Shown one piece after another: positions 23,431-31,819 of a DNA stretch of 64,000 bases. The position numbers and the translations under genes are program-made. The DNA is from Fimbriimonadaceae bacterium. Its GTDB lineage: Bacteria > Armatimonadota > Fimbriimonadia > Fimbriimonadales > Fimbriimonadaceae. The notes beneath the pieces were generated by a model. The model was not told where the DNA came from, searched no databases, and worked only from the letters and a program-made list of their open reading frames with translations. Where the stretch lies: NCBI GenBank assembly GCA_019454125.1, contig CP075365.1, positions 800,218 to 864,217 of the forward strand, in the 5' to 3' direction. Each line of letters begins with the position of its first letter. Position 1 is the first letter of the stretch.

Positions 23431-23627
23431 GGCTTTGGGGCTCGACGGACGGAGAATTGGGCGAGCTGCCTTGGTGGGCCGAGGTCGTCCTTGTCGCCAA
23501 GTACCTCCACGCCATGCCCGCCGACGTCTTGTCCATGCGGGCAGACCACTATCAATGGGTGTTGGCAGTGGTGAACGCGGAGCAGCACTCCCAGGCGGAG
23601 AGGGCCAGGCAAGCAGGAGGCCGGTAG
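23029..23627 (+). CDS. Tail assembly chaperone, long form by -1 frameshift
   Basis: At 23403-23409 the sequence C CCA AAC fits the X XXY YYZ rule in the zero frame. A -1 slip continues in an open frame (PIDVRELRLWG, then LPWWAEVVLVAKYLH) to a TAG at 23625-23627, giving a fused protein of about 199 residues. The extension has no good start codon of its own and has protein-like composition. This is the G/GT arrangement of siphophage tails, in which the long form recruits tube subunits to the tape measure. Confidence 0.75.
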
Positions 23628-23648
23628 TGACTGTAGCGCAGGCCGGGA

Positions 23649-23657
23649 CGTATTTGG
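23649..23657 (+). promoter_or_regulatory. CGTANTKGG element, copy before tape measure
   Basis: CGTATTTGG; 7 bp separate TATTTG from ATG 23664. Confidence 0.6.
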
Positions 23658-23663
23658 CGTCCG

Positions 23664-26264
23664 ATGCAGGGCCGGGTCGCTGAGCTTGAGGTCGTCCTAC
23701 GGGCGGCTCTAGATTCGTTCGACCGCGACATTGACGCGGCCAAGAAAAAGGCGGTCGAAGGCGGCGGGGCCGTCGCCAAGAAGTTCAGCGACGAGTTTGT
23801 CAAAGGCATGAAAGCGGCGGGGACGGCCGTCTCGGTCGCGATCGGCGCGCCTTTGGCCGCGGCGGCGGTCAAGGCGGTGAACGCTGCCCGTGACCTCGGG
23901 GAGGCGCAGAACGCGACTAACGAGACGTTTAAGCGGGCGGCCGGCGTGGTGCAGGAGTTCGCCGAGACATCGGCCAGCGCCTATGGTGTCTCTAAACGGG
24001 CTGCGAACGAGTACGCGGCGTCCCTTGGCGCGATCTACAAGGCGAGCGGCTTGACGGAGAAGGCTTCGGCCGACCTTTCGGTAACGACGGTCAAGCTCGC
24101 GGCCGACCTGGCATCGTTCAAGAACCTTTCCGTCGAGGACGCCCTCAATAAGATCCGGTCGGGCCTCGTCGGCGAGATCGAGCCACTGCGCTCGGTCGGG
24201 GTGCTGCTCAGCGATCAAACGTTGCAGCGTCGCGCCCTCACCGAGGGCATCACCGAGCAGTTCAGCAAGCTCGATGAGGGGACCAAGGTCCAGCTTCGGT
24301 TCAAAGAGATCCTCGAGCAGACCAAGGACGCGCAGGGCGACTACGCGCGGACGTCGGGCGACCTGGCCAACCAACAGCGCACTTTAGCGGCCGAGACCGA
24401 GGACGTCGCTGCCGCCCTAGGCGAGACCTTGCTCCCGGTGGCGAAGGACTTTGTCAGTGTGGTGCGCCAGGCCGTCGGCTGGCTGAAGGGCCTCGATAGT
24501 GAGCAACGGCAATGGATCGTCCGGGCCGGGGCTGTGGCCATCGCGCTCGGCCCTTTGATGGTCGCGGTCGGGAACCTCGCGGCCGCATGGAACGCGGTCG
24601 CCGCAGCGGCGGCACGGGCCCAGGCGGCGCAGGCAAGTGCGGCCGCCGCAGGCGGCGCGGGCGCGTCCGGGGGAGCCCTCGGCGGGTTGCTTGGCCGTGC
24701 CGTGCCGTTTATCGGCGGGATGATGCTCGGCAACATGGCGGCCGACGCGCTCGCGAACTTTGCTGACCCGGACCCACAGGCGACGTCCGACCGCGACCTC
24801 AAGAAGCTCATCGCGCAGTACCAGGCGAGCGGCCGCTGGGGCGAGCTCGACGCGCGCATGAAGTCCGTGTTGTCGCCTGCGCGCTACCGGCAGTTCCTAG
24901 AGTTCTCCCGCCTTGGGCCACAGGCGCCCCCCCGGGCGTCCCAGGGTTCGGGCGGCGGCGGCGCGTCCCAGGGTTCGGGCGGCGGCGGCGCGTCCCAGGG
25001 TTCGGGCGCCGGCGGGCTGTCCGGCAAGGTCGGTGGCGGCGGCGCGTCCCGGGGTTCGGGCGGCTTTGCGCCCCTAGACCCCTTTGCGGTCGACGAGACC
25101 TTGTCGGGCCGGATCGAGGCAGACCGGTCGGCCTGGGAAGACCAGTTCTCCCGTGTCGTGCGGCTTGCGGTCGACAAGGCGCTCCTCACAGCCGAGACCG
25201 AGGTGCAGCGGGTCAAAGTGCTGCAGTCGTTCCGCGAGGGCGCGCCGGGTTACGAGCAAGCGCTGAACGCGTCTCTAGGCAAGACCCCCGCACAGCTTTC
25301 GGGGATGGCAGACCGTACCGAGCTCTGGCTTGCGGGGCAACGCGACCGCGCCAGATCGGCCGACGAGCAGGCGCGCGCGGACGAGCAAGACCGCGAGGCG
25401 ATGGTCAAGCGCGTGATGCAGGACATGATGTCGCAGATCGGCCAGGGCGACGCCGACCGCGACCTAGAGGCTAGGGGCAAGCTCGCCGCCGGCTCTTCGG
25501 CGGCAAGGAAGGCCAACGACCGGTTTCGTGCCTGGCTCTCCGACGCGATGGCAGCTGGCGAGCGCTATGGCGCTGCCATGGCCGAGATCCAGCGCCGCAC
25601 GGCCATGGCCGGCGACGAGGCTTCGCGCACCCGGCAGCGCACGCTCGAGCTGGCGGACTCGTTCGGGGTCGGCACTACGAGCGCCGAGCGGATCGCGAAC
25701 GGCATGGAGAAGGCAGAGCGGGTCATGGCGGAGACGCTTAAGGTGGAGAAGGTCGAGCGGTTCCGCGTCGAGCTGGAGAGGATGGCGGCGACGGTCGAAG
25801 ACCGGTTCATGGGCATGTTCGACGACTTGCTGAGGAACGGGTTCAACGGTTTCTTCTCGAACGTCCTGAACGGTTTCAGGCAACTCTTGGCCGACATGGC
25901 CCGTGAATGGATCGTGAGCCAAGTGAGGTCTGCCGTCGGCGGACTGATCGGCCGTGTGATCGGCGGTGCCTTCGGCGGCGGCGGTGGCGGCAAGTCGGGG
26001 GTTTCGGTAGGCGACCTGTGGAGCGGCGGCGACGGGTTCGCCCGCGCCCAGCGCGTTCTCCGGCCCGGAGGGTCTGCCTTGGGCGGGCAGGAGTCAGCGA
26101 TGGCGGGCGGCGCATCGGTCACGAGCTCGACGAGCTACGGCGGCGAGGTGAACGTGGCTGTGCACGTATCGACGCCGGACGCCCAGTCGTTCCTTCGTTC
26201 GCAAGGGCAGATCGCTGAGGCAATGGGCCGGGCCACGATGCGCGCGATGCGTCGCAACGGTTGA
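23664..26264 (+). CDS. Tape measure protein
   Basis: 866 residues, the longest phage gene here, following the chaperones. The N-terminal half is helical and includes a conserved tape-measure segment (SAYGVSKRAANEYAASLGAIYKASG); a hydrophobic stretch follows at about 290-365. A Gly/Ser/Ala linker at about 425-465 is built of near-perfect DNA repeats (units of GCGTCCCAGGGTTCGGGCGG). The C terminus has a second Gly-rich segment and helices. It sets tail length; a rough 1.5 Angstrom per residue would imply a tail near 130 nm. Confidence 0.88.
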   Translation: MQGRVAELEVVLRAALDSFDRDIDAAKKKAVEGGGAVAKKFSDEFVKGMKAAGTAVSVAIGAPLAAAAVKAVNAARDLGEAQNATNETFKRAAGVVQEFAETSASAYGVSKRAANEYAASLGAIYKASGLTEKASADLSVTTVKLAADLASFKNLSVEDALNKIRSGLVGEIEPLRSVGVLLSDQTLQRRALTEGITEQFSKLDEGTKVQLRFKEILEQTKDAQGDYARTSGDLANQQRTLAAETEDVAAALGETLLPVAKDFVSVVRQAVGWLKGLDSEQRQWIVRAGAVAIALGPLMVAVGNLAAAWNAVAAAAARAQAAQASAAAAGGAGASGGALGGLLGRAVPFIGGMMLGNMAADALANFADPDPQATSDRDLKKLIAQYQASGRWGELDARMKSVLSPARYRQFLEFSRLGPQAPPRASQGSGGGGASQGSGGGGASQGSGAGGLSGKVGGGGASRGSGGFAPLDPFAVDETLSGRIEADRSAWEDQFSRVVRLAVDKALLTAETEVQRVKVLQSFREGAPGYEQALNASLGKTPAQLSGMADRTELWLAGQRDRARSADEQARADEQDREAMVKRVMQDMMSQIGQGDADRDLEARGKLAAGSSAARKANDRFRAWLSDAMAAGERYGAAMAEIQRRTAMAGDEASRTRQRTLELADSFGVGTTSAERIANGMEKAERVMAETLKVEKVERFRVELERMAATVEDRFMGMFDDLLRNGFNGFFSNVLNGFRQLLADMAREWIVSQVRSAVGGLIGRVIGGAFGGGGGGKSGVSVGDLWSGGDGFARAQRVLRPGGSALGGQESAMAGGASVTSSTSYGGEVNVAVHVSTPDAQSFLRSQGQIAEAMGRATMRAMRRNG
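24936..25060 (+). repeat. Tandem repeats in the tape measure linker
   Basis: Three adjacent copies of GCGTCCCAGGGTTCGGGCG plus two diverged ones encode ASQGSG-type units. Expansion or contraction would alter linker length in frame. Confidence 0.8.
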
Positions 26265-26272
26265 AGGCGGCC

Positions 26273-26281
26273 CGTACTGGG
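26273..26281 (+). promoter_or_regulatory. CGTANTKGG element before DUF2460 gene
   Basis: CGTACTGGG; 7 bp separate TACTGG from ATG 26288. Confidence 0.55.
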
Positions 26282-26287
26282 CAGCTG

Positions 26288-26923
26288 ATGGCCTTCCACG
26301 ACGTGCGGTTCCCGACCGACGTATCCCGCGGCATGAGGGGAGGGCCTCGGTTCCTCACCACCGTGGTCGGCTCGTCGGCCGGGTTCGAACAACGGATCGG
26401 TAACTGGTCCGAGGCCCGCAGGAGCTACACCTGTGACCTTGCGAGCTGGGACAGCGACCGGTTGGCCGCCATCATCGCCTTCTTTAACGCGCGGATGGGC
26501 CGCCTGCACAGTTTCAGGTTCAAAGATTGGAGCGACTTTTACGTCGGGACCAGGGCCGCGCCCGGTGTCTACACGTCACCGGTCACGATCGCTACCGGAG
26601 ACGGGGACGAGACTGAGTTCCAGCTCGCCAAGCTTTATCCCAGCGGCCCGTCGACCGTCGTGCGCAAGGTCACGCGGCCGGTCTCGGGCACTGTAAGGAT
26701 CTACCTCAATGGGATCCTTAAGGCGGCTGGCACGGACTATTCCGTCGATTACTCGACCGGGTTGGTCACGTTCGTCGCGGCGCCCGGGAACGGTGTCGCA
26801 ATCGGCTGGACCGGCGAGTTCGACGTGCCTGCCAGGTTCGACACCGACTCTCTCGAGTTTGAGAACCGCGCTGTCTTCTCAGGTTCTTGGCAAGGAATAG
26901 CGATCGTCGAAGTCCGCGAGTGA
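26288..26923 (+). CDS. Distal tail protein, DUF2460 (GTA gp12-like)
   Basis: 211 residues from ATG 26288; an in-frame TTG at 26261 lies upstream of the element and is not used. The signature of DUF2460 is clear at the N terminus: FHDVRFPTDVSRGMRGGPRF, then FEQRIGNWSEARRSY. Later comes a repeat-like strand region ending in DSLEFENRAVFSG. This family forms the distal tail ring in alphaproteobacterial gene transfer agents and related siphophages. Confidence 0.88.
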   Translation: MAFHDVRFPTDVSRGMRGGPRFLTTVVGSSAGFEQRIGNWSEARRSYTCDLASWDSDRLAAIIAFFNARMGRLHSFRFKDWSDFYVGTRAAPGVYTSPVTIATGDGDETEFQLAKLYPSGPSTVVRKVTRPVSGTVRIYLNGILKAAGTDYSVDYSTGLVTFVAAPGNGVAIGWTGEFDVPARFDTDSLEFENRAVFSGSWQGIAIVEVRE

Positions 26924-26932
26924 CGTAAATGG
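26924..26932 (+). promoter_or_regulatory. CGTANTKGG-like element (one mismatch)
   Basis: CGTAAATGG; 7 bp separate TAAATG from the GTG at 26939. One deviation from the consensus (A for T at position 6). Confidence 0.45.
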
Positions 26933-26938
26933 CAGGCC

Positions 26939-27175
26939 GTGGAACTACTCGCTGCGTTGAACGCCGACGTGCGTCTCAAAAACCCGATCCGTATGGGCTG
27001 CTGGCACCCGGACGCGAAGAACACGATGGTGACGATCGATGGTGTAGAGCGAAAGGACGTGGTCTTCGCCGACGTCGAAGCCGGCCAGGCGCTCGTGGCA
27101 GAACCTGCCGCCCATGGCAGGCGCGTCGCCTACAGGCTCGTCTCGGGGCTGGTCGCCCTGAAGAGATGCGGCTGA
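26939..27175 (+). CDS. Small hypothetical tail-region protein
   Basis: 78 residues from GTG 26939. Beta-rich (RMGCWHPDAKNTMVTIDGVERKD), with no known motif. It lies between the DUF2460 and SGNH genes and overlaps the next small gene by one base (TGATG). Confidence 0.5.
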   Translation: MELLAALNADVRLKNPIRMGCWHPDAKNTMVTIDGVERKDVVFADVEAGQALVAEPAAHGRRVAYRLVSGLVALKRCG

Positions 27176-27402
27176 TGGACGCGCCCCGTCAGGTCGTCCT
27201 CAAAGTCGTATCGGACGAACTTGGTTACAAAGTCCTTAACGCCATGGGCGAGACTGTCGTGCGCCACAACATGCTCCCCGACGCGATCGGCCTGGCCGTG
27301 CGGCACGTGGACGATTGGCTCGGGCATGGAGACGAGATCGTCATCGACGTTTCCCAGGTCGGTAAAAACCACGGGCCGAAATCAGGGATTGGAAACCTGT
27401 AA
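27175..27402 (+). CDS. Small hypothetical protein
   Basis: 75 residues from ATG 27175, coupled to the previous stop; an alternative ATG at 27166 would add three residues. Sequence starts with a strand pair (RQVVLKVVSDELGYKVLNA) and ends basic. No family recognised. Confidence 0.5.
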   Translation: MDAPRQVVLKVVSDELGYKVLNAMGETVVRHNMLPDAIGLAVRHVDDWLGHGDEIVIDVSQVGKNHGPKSGIGNL

Positions 27403-27442
27403 TGCGCCAAATCATTATAGTTACATGCTATTAGGGGCATTA

Positions 27443-28063
27443 ATGGTCATGCCGGTAGGTGATTCGCTCACCGCCGGCGCGGGGTCGCCCTGTGGTTACA
27501 GGCAGGCCTTAAAGACCTCTTTACCGTTCGCTGTGGACTTTGTCGGGCCGTCGGTCGAAAACTCGTCCGGAATGGACGACCCCGAGCACGCGGGCTTCGG
27601 TGGATGGAGGATCCTCGACCTGGTGTATGGGCGGGACGGCCAAGACGGGGTGGTCGCATGGCTCGACCGCTACCGGCCCGACGCGGTGCTGCTGATGGTC
27701 GGGACGAACGACTACTGGTCGCCTTTGCCCGAAATGGAGTCTCGGTACCGGCTGCTCTTGGACGCCGTCACTAACGGTCGCCGGGTTACGGTGTTCCTTG
27801 GGTCCGTTACCCGGTCGAACTACGGCCAGGCGCGGAACGATTGGGCAGGTGCGGTCGACCGCACGCTTCGGGCGCTATCGCGCGACTACGCGGCCTTCGG
27901 CAACGACGTGAGGTACGTCGACATGTACACCGCGATCGACGAGAACACGGACTTAGCCGACCTCGTGCACCCAAACCGTCGTGGATACGACAAGATCGCG
28001 GCTCGGTGGAAGGCTGCCTTGACAAAGCCCAGGTGGGCGGCCAACCTCGTATCGATCGATTGA
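27443..28063 (+). CDS. SGNH/GDSL-family hydrolase, tail-associated
   Basis: 206 residues from ATG 27443. The GDSL-type blocks are present in order: GDSLTAG (block I, Ser8), GGWRI (Gly block), VGTND (Asn block), and DLVHPNRRGYDKIA with the Asp-x-x-His pair. Such enzymes deacetylate or de-esterify sugars. In a phage tail module the likely target is an O-acetyl group of surface polysaccharide. The start region is AT-rich, with TATTAG 8 bp before the ATG, a weak relative of the CGTANTKGG element. Confidence 0.85.
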   Translation: MVMPVGDSLTAGAGSPCGYRQALKTSLPFAVDFVGPSVENSSGMDDPEHAGFGGWRILDLVYGRDGQDGVVAWLDRYRPDAVLLMVGTNDYWSPLPEMESRYRLLLDAVTNGRRVTVFLGSVTRSNYGQARNDWAGAVDRTLRALSRDYAAFGNDVRYVDMYTAIDENTDLADLVHPNRRGYDKIAARWKAALTKPRWAANLVSID

Positions 28064-28074
28064 GGCCCAGACGG

Positions 28075-28083
28075 CGTAGTTGG
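28075..28083 (+). promoter_or_regulatory. CGTANTKGG element before DUF2163 gene
   Basis: CGTAGTTGG; 6 bp separate TAGTTG from ATG 28089. Confidence 0.6.
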
Positions 28084-28088
28084 CCGGG

Positions 28089-28973
28089 ATGCCGAGAACC
28101 GTCCCAGCGGGCCTGCTGGCCGCCATCGAGTCCGAGTCGTTCGAGCCCGCCGTCCTCGTCCTTGTTACCCGCAAAGACGGGACGAAGCTTGGCTTCACGA
28201 GCGCGGACGAGCCGGTCACGTTCGGCGGGGACGTCTACGAGCCGACCGACGGGCTGCGCCATACCGAGATCCAAAGCAGGTCGGGCAACGGCGTCGATAA
28301 CCTGGACATCCTAGGATCGCTCAGCTCGGCAAGGATATCAGGGGCCGACCTAGTCGCCGGCGCCTACGACGGGGCCAGGATCGCGGTCCGCGTCATCGAC
28401 CGTAGGGACGTCGCGGCAGGCGCCGCGCTTCTCCATGTCGGTTTTATTGGTGAGGTCACGAGCAAGAACGGTGAGTTCCGGGCCGAAGTGAGGTCTCTGA
28501 GCCACCTGCTCAAACAGAACGTCGGCGACGTCACCAGTAAGGCTTGTCGGGTGAGGCGGCTCGGCGACGCACAGTGCAAGGTCAACCTCTCTGGCAACAC
28601 GGTCGGCGGGGTGCCGATCTGCGCGACGAAGACGCTTTCTGGCGGGTCCGGCGTCTCCCTGACTTTCGGTTCGGACAGCGCCCCGACCGGTCACTACTCG
28701 AACGGCATCGTCAAGTTTACAAGCGGCCCAAACAGCGGCATCGAGCGCGAGGTCAAGACGCACGCGCTCAGTTCAGGCAACGCGGTTATCGAGTTGCGCA
28801 CCCCGTTCCCGTTCGCCGTGACCGCTGGCGAGACCGCGTTGCTGGAAGCTGGGTGCGACCGGCTTGTCGCCACGTGTCGCAGTAAGTTCGCCAACGCCAA
28901 CAACTTCCATGGCGAGCCCGACCTGCCGGGCAACGACAAGGTGCTGAAGAGGGGGCGGCCGCCCCGGTCATGA
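28089..28973 (+). CDS. Tail hub protein, DUF2163 (GTA gp13-like)
   Basis: 294 residues from ATG 28089. The N-terminal part (LVTRKDGTKLGFTSADEPV, YEPTDGL) and the C-terminal Cys motif (GCDRLVATCRSKFANANNFHGEP) are typical of the DUF2163/phage_BR0599 pair seen in gene transfer agent gp13. In that family the Cys residues bind an iron-sulphur cluster in the baseplate hub. It overlaps the NlpC gene by 4 bp (ATGA). Confidence 0.85.
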   Translation: MPRTVPAGLLAAIESESFEPAVLVLVTRKDGTKLGFTSADEPVTFGGDVYEPTDGLRHTEIQSRSGNGVDNLDILGSLSSARISGADLVAGAYDGARIAVRVIDRRDVAAGAALLHVGFIGEVTSKNGEFRAEVRSLSHLLKQNVGDVTSKACRVRRLGDAQCKVNLSGNTVGGVPICATKTLSGGSGVSLTFGSDSAPTGHYSNGIVKFTSGPNSGIEREVKTHALSSGNAVIELRTPFPFAVTAGETALLEAGCDRLVATCRSKFANANNFHGEPDLPGNDKVLKRGRPPRS

Positions 28974-29434
28974 CGGAGCTAAACGACGGCGGGGGCTATC
29001 TCTGGCTGCGCAGGCGTATCGTCCGCGAGGCTCGGTCGTGGATCGGTACGCCTTGGCACCACTGCGGGCGTGTGAAGGGCGTCGGCGTGGATTGCGCCGG
29101 CTTAGTGCTCGCGTCTTGGCAAGCTGCGCGTCTGACCGTCACCGACCCGGGCCGCTACTCGATGTGCGACGAGACAGAGCTCTTCATGAATGTCGCTCTT
29201 GGCTGCGCCCGCGCGGTCGAAGAGCCAAGGCCCGGAGACGTGCTGCTGTTTACGCGCAGGTCTCCTAGCTCGCCGATGTACCACCACCTGGGAGTCTGGA
29301 CGGGGGACGGCTCGTTCGTGCACGCTTGGTCTACCCCGTCGGTCAACGCGGTCGTGGAGACGCCGCTCGACGATTTCTGGGCCGGCTGTGTCGAGTCCGT
29401 CTGGCGCCATAACGAGCTGAGGGAGGCCGCCTAG
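28970..29434 (+). CDS. NlpC/P60-family peptidase (GTA gp14-like)
   Basis: 154 residues; ATG overlaps the previous stop. Catalytic Cys in DCAGLVLAS and His in FVHAW, as expected for NlpC/P60 cysteine peptidases that cut peptidoglycan stem peptides. In the tail tip it helps the phage pass the cell wall at infection. The stop TAG is followed at once by the GTG of the tip protein gene. Confidence 0.88.
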   Translation: MTELNDGGGYLWLRRRIVREARSWIGTPWHHCGRVKGVGVDCAGLVLASWQAARLTVTDPGRYSMCDETELFMNVALGCARAVEEPRPGDVLLFTRRSPSSPMYHHLGVWTGDGSFVHAWSTPSVNAVVETPLDDFWAGCVESVWRHNELREAA

Positions 29435-31810
29435 GTGGCGACCCTTGTGCTCGGCGGCGTCGGCGCCCTGGTCGGTTCAGCCTTTGGCGGGCCGGCCGGC
29501 GCGCGGTGGGGATGGGCGATCGGGACGACGATCGGCAGCTGGCTCGATGCCCCGGACGCACCGGACTCCGAGTACGGCAAGCTCAGCGACCTGCGCTATT
29601 CCGGCTCTCAGTACGGCGTGGGCTACCCGGTCGTGTGGGGCCGTGGCCGCGTGGGCGGGCAGGTCGTCTGGGTGAAAGAGGTGGACGGGAACCACCTAGT
29701 CGAGCACAAGCGCTCGCAGGGCGGCGGCGGAGGAGGCTCTGGAGGGGGCGGCGGATCGGTGACGACTTACTGGTACTCCGCGACATTTGCGGTGGCGGTC
29801 TGCACCGGCACGTTGCACATGCCGAACGGCGACCTTGTCCACCTCGCGCCCGAGCTCAAGCGCGTCTGGGCGGACGACGTGCTTGTTTACGATTCGGCTG
29901 CGCCCAGCAATATCGTGACCCCTGTTTGGCACGACGGCAGTGAAAGCCAGGCCCCAGACTCGACGATCGTCTCGGCCATGGGGCTCGGCAGCTCTGCCAC
30001 GCCGGCGTTCAGGGGCACGGCCTACATGGTGCTGACCGACATGAGCCTTGAAGAGTTTGGGAACCGGATCCCCAACTTTTCGGTCGAGGTCGAGACTGCC
30101 GCCGTCGACTACGGCAAGGTCTTCAGCGACTTGGCACGGATGGTCGGGATACTGCCGAGCGAGCTCGACGTCACTGCAGCGACCTCTGAGGTCAAGGGCG
30201 TCGTGAAGCAGGGGCGGGCGGCGCCACAAGACCTTGCCACGTCGCTTCTCACCGCCGGCGCGCTTGAGGCGGTCGAAGTCGACGGTGTCATTCGCCTGGT
30301 GCCGCTAGGGGGCTCGCCGGTGTTGACGGTATCGAGCGACCATGTCGGCGCTTCCCTCGAAGGATCCTCCATAGAGGCTGTCGAACGCCGGCGGGCAATG
30401 GAGACCGAGCTTCCTGGGCGGATCGACGTTCGCTACTTCGACGTCGATTCCGACGCACAGCAAAACGTGCAGACAGAGGTCCGCCAGACCGCTGACGTTG
30501 CGAACAGCCGGACGATCGATTTGCCGATGGCCATGACCGGCGACGAGGCTCGGGCGATCGCGGCCCGCGAGCTAGACCGGCTGTGGACCGAAACTGAGTC
30601 GCTGACCCTGCACCTGCTTCCTCGCTACTTGCCGCTGGCCCCAGCGGACGTGGTGCTCGTCCCGACGGACACTGGCGCCGTGAGGACAAGGGTGACGACC
30701 GGGCGGCTCATGCCTTTTGGGCCGATCGTGCTCGAGCTCGTACCTGACGGAGCCAGTGTCACGGTACAGGACCCGCCCGGGGCCGGTGGGGGTGGCGGTG
30801 GGGCCGTGTACGAAGTAGTGCCGACGACGTTCGTCGTTTGGTCCGGCAGAGAGCTCCTCGACGGCCACCAATACTCGCCGGGGTTCTACGTCGCGGCGAC
30901 CGGCGAGGCAGGCTGGTCTGGCTGCAGCGTATGGTACTCGCTCGACGGGGGCACGACGTACACGCAGGGGCCGACGATCACCGGCCGGAGCGCTTTCGGT
31001 GTGACGGAGACTGCCCTTTCGGACTCCGGAGCGGTCGCGGGCGAGTTCGACCTGGTCAACGATGTTGAAGTCGATTTGACGACGTCCAAGGGCTCGCTCG
31101 CGTCGGTCTCGCAAGCCCAGGTGGACGCTGGGGAGAACATAGCCGTCATCGGCGACGAGATCGTCGGCGTCGCGACCGCGGGCCTTGACGCCAGCTACGA
31201 GTACACCTTGAGCGACCTCAAGCGCGGTCTGAGGGGCACACCTATGGCCGGCCATTCGATCGGCGAGCTTTTCGTGGCCGCGACGACCGACCTAGGCCGC
31301 GTACAAGTCGGCGAAGATTATGTCGGCGAGACGGTTTATGTCAAATGCCTGAGCGCTTACCAGACCCTTGCCGACGTCACGGCCAAGCCGGTGGTGATCG
31401 CCCCCAGGACCCCGTCCACCGGCGAGGCGCTGGCGGCCGCCGCCGTTTGGCCGACGTTCCTCGCGGCGCTGGTCTCGCTCGCGTCGGGATCGAGCGCGGT
31501 CGGATCGTGGACGCCGATCGATCTAAGCAGTGACGTCCCTGACGGGGCGCGCTTTGCGATACTCCAGGTCACGCTGGTGCTCGCAGGGTCTCACCCACCG
31601 TCAGGGGCCAAGATCGAATTGCGTGCGTCGTCCGGCGCCGTAGAGCACACGGCGCTTATGGTCTGGGCCGGCGACACCGATGACACCGGAAGCACTGTCC
31701 AGGCCCTGGCGGCGCTTGACCCCGCTCGGTCGCTCGAATACCGGGTCACCGGCGATTACATCGACGACTGGTCCATATCGCTCCTTGGCTACTATGCCGG
31801 GCTCCCGTAG
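29435..31810 (+). CDS. Tail tip / host specificity protein (GTA gp15-like)
   Basis: 791 residues, GTG start directly after the NlpC stop. It opens with a glycine-rich membrane-like helix (GGVGALVGSAFGGPAGARWGWAIG) and YPVVWGRGRVGGQVVW, typical of the J-like/gp15 N terminus. A GGGGSGGGG linker lies at about residues 96-107. The long central part has beta domains and the C terminus probably holds receptor-binding domains. With the preceding genes it forms the RcGTA-like distal tail set. Confidence 0.82.
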   Translation: MATLVLGGVGALVGSAFGGPAGARWGWAIGTTIGSWLDAPDAPDSEYGKLSDLRYSGSQYGVGYPVVWGRGRVGGQVVWVKEVDGNHLVEHKRSQGGGGGGSGGGGGSVTTYWYSATFAVAVCTGTLHMPNGDLVHLAPELKRVWADDVLVYDSAAPSNIVTPVWHDGSESQAPDSTIVSAMGLGSSATPAFRGTAYMVLTDMSLEEFGNRIPNFSVEVETAAVDYGKVFSDLARMVGILPSELDVTAATSEVKGVVKQGRAAPQDLATSLLTAGALEAVEVDGVIRLVPLGGSPVLTVSSDHVGASLEGSSIEAVERRRAMETELPGRIDVRYFDVDSDAQQNVQTEVRQTADVANSRTIDLPMAMTGDEARAIAARELDRLWTETESLTLHLLPRYLPLAPADVVLVPTDTGAVRTRVTTGRLMPFGPIVLELVPDGASVTVQDPPGAGGGGGGAVYEVVPTTFVVWSGRELLDGHQYSPGFYVAATGEAGWSGCSVWYSLDGGTTYTQGPTITGRSAFGVTETALSDSGAVAGEFDLVNDVEVDLTTSKGSLASVSQAQVDAGENIAVIGDEIVGVATAGLDASYEYTLSDLKRGLRGTPMAGHSIGELFVAATTDLGRVQVGEDYVGETVYVKCLSAYQTLADVTAKPVVIAPRTPSTGEALAAAAVWPTFLAALVSLASGSSAVGSWTPIDLSSDVPDGARFAILQVTLVLAGSHPPSGAKIELRASSGAVEHTALMVWAGDTDDTGSTVQALAALDPARSLEYRVTGDYIDDWSISLLGYYAGLP

Positions 31811-31814
31811 TTGG
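31806..31814 (+). promoter_or_regulatory. CGTANTKGG element before fibre-region gene 1
   Basis: CGTAGTTGG overlapping the tip protein stop; 6 bp separate TAGTTG from ATG 31820. Confidence 0.6.
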
Positions 31815-31819
31815 GCCGC

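Noticed and set aside
24936-25060. CRISPR-like short repeats
   Set aside because: In-frame Gly/Ser linker repeats of the tape measure gene; no spacers, no cas genes in the window.
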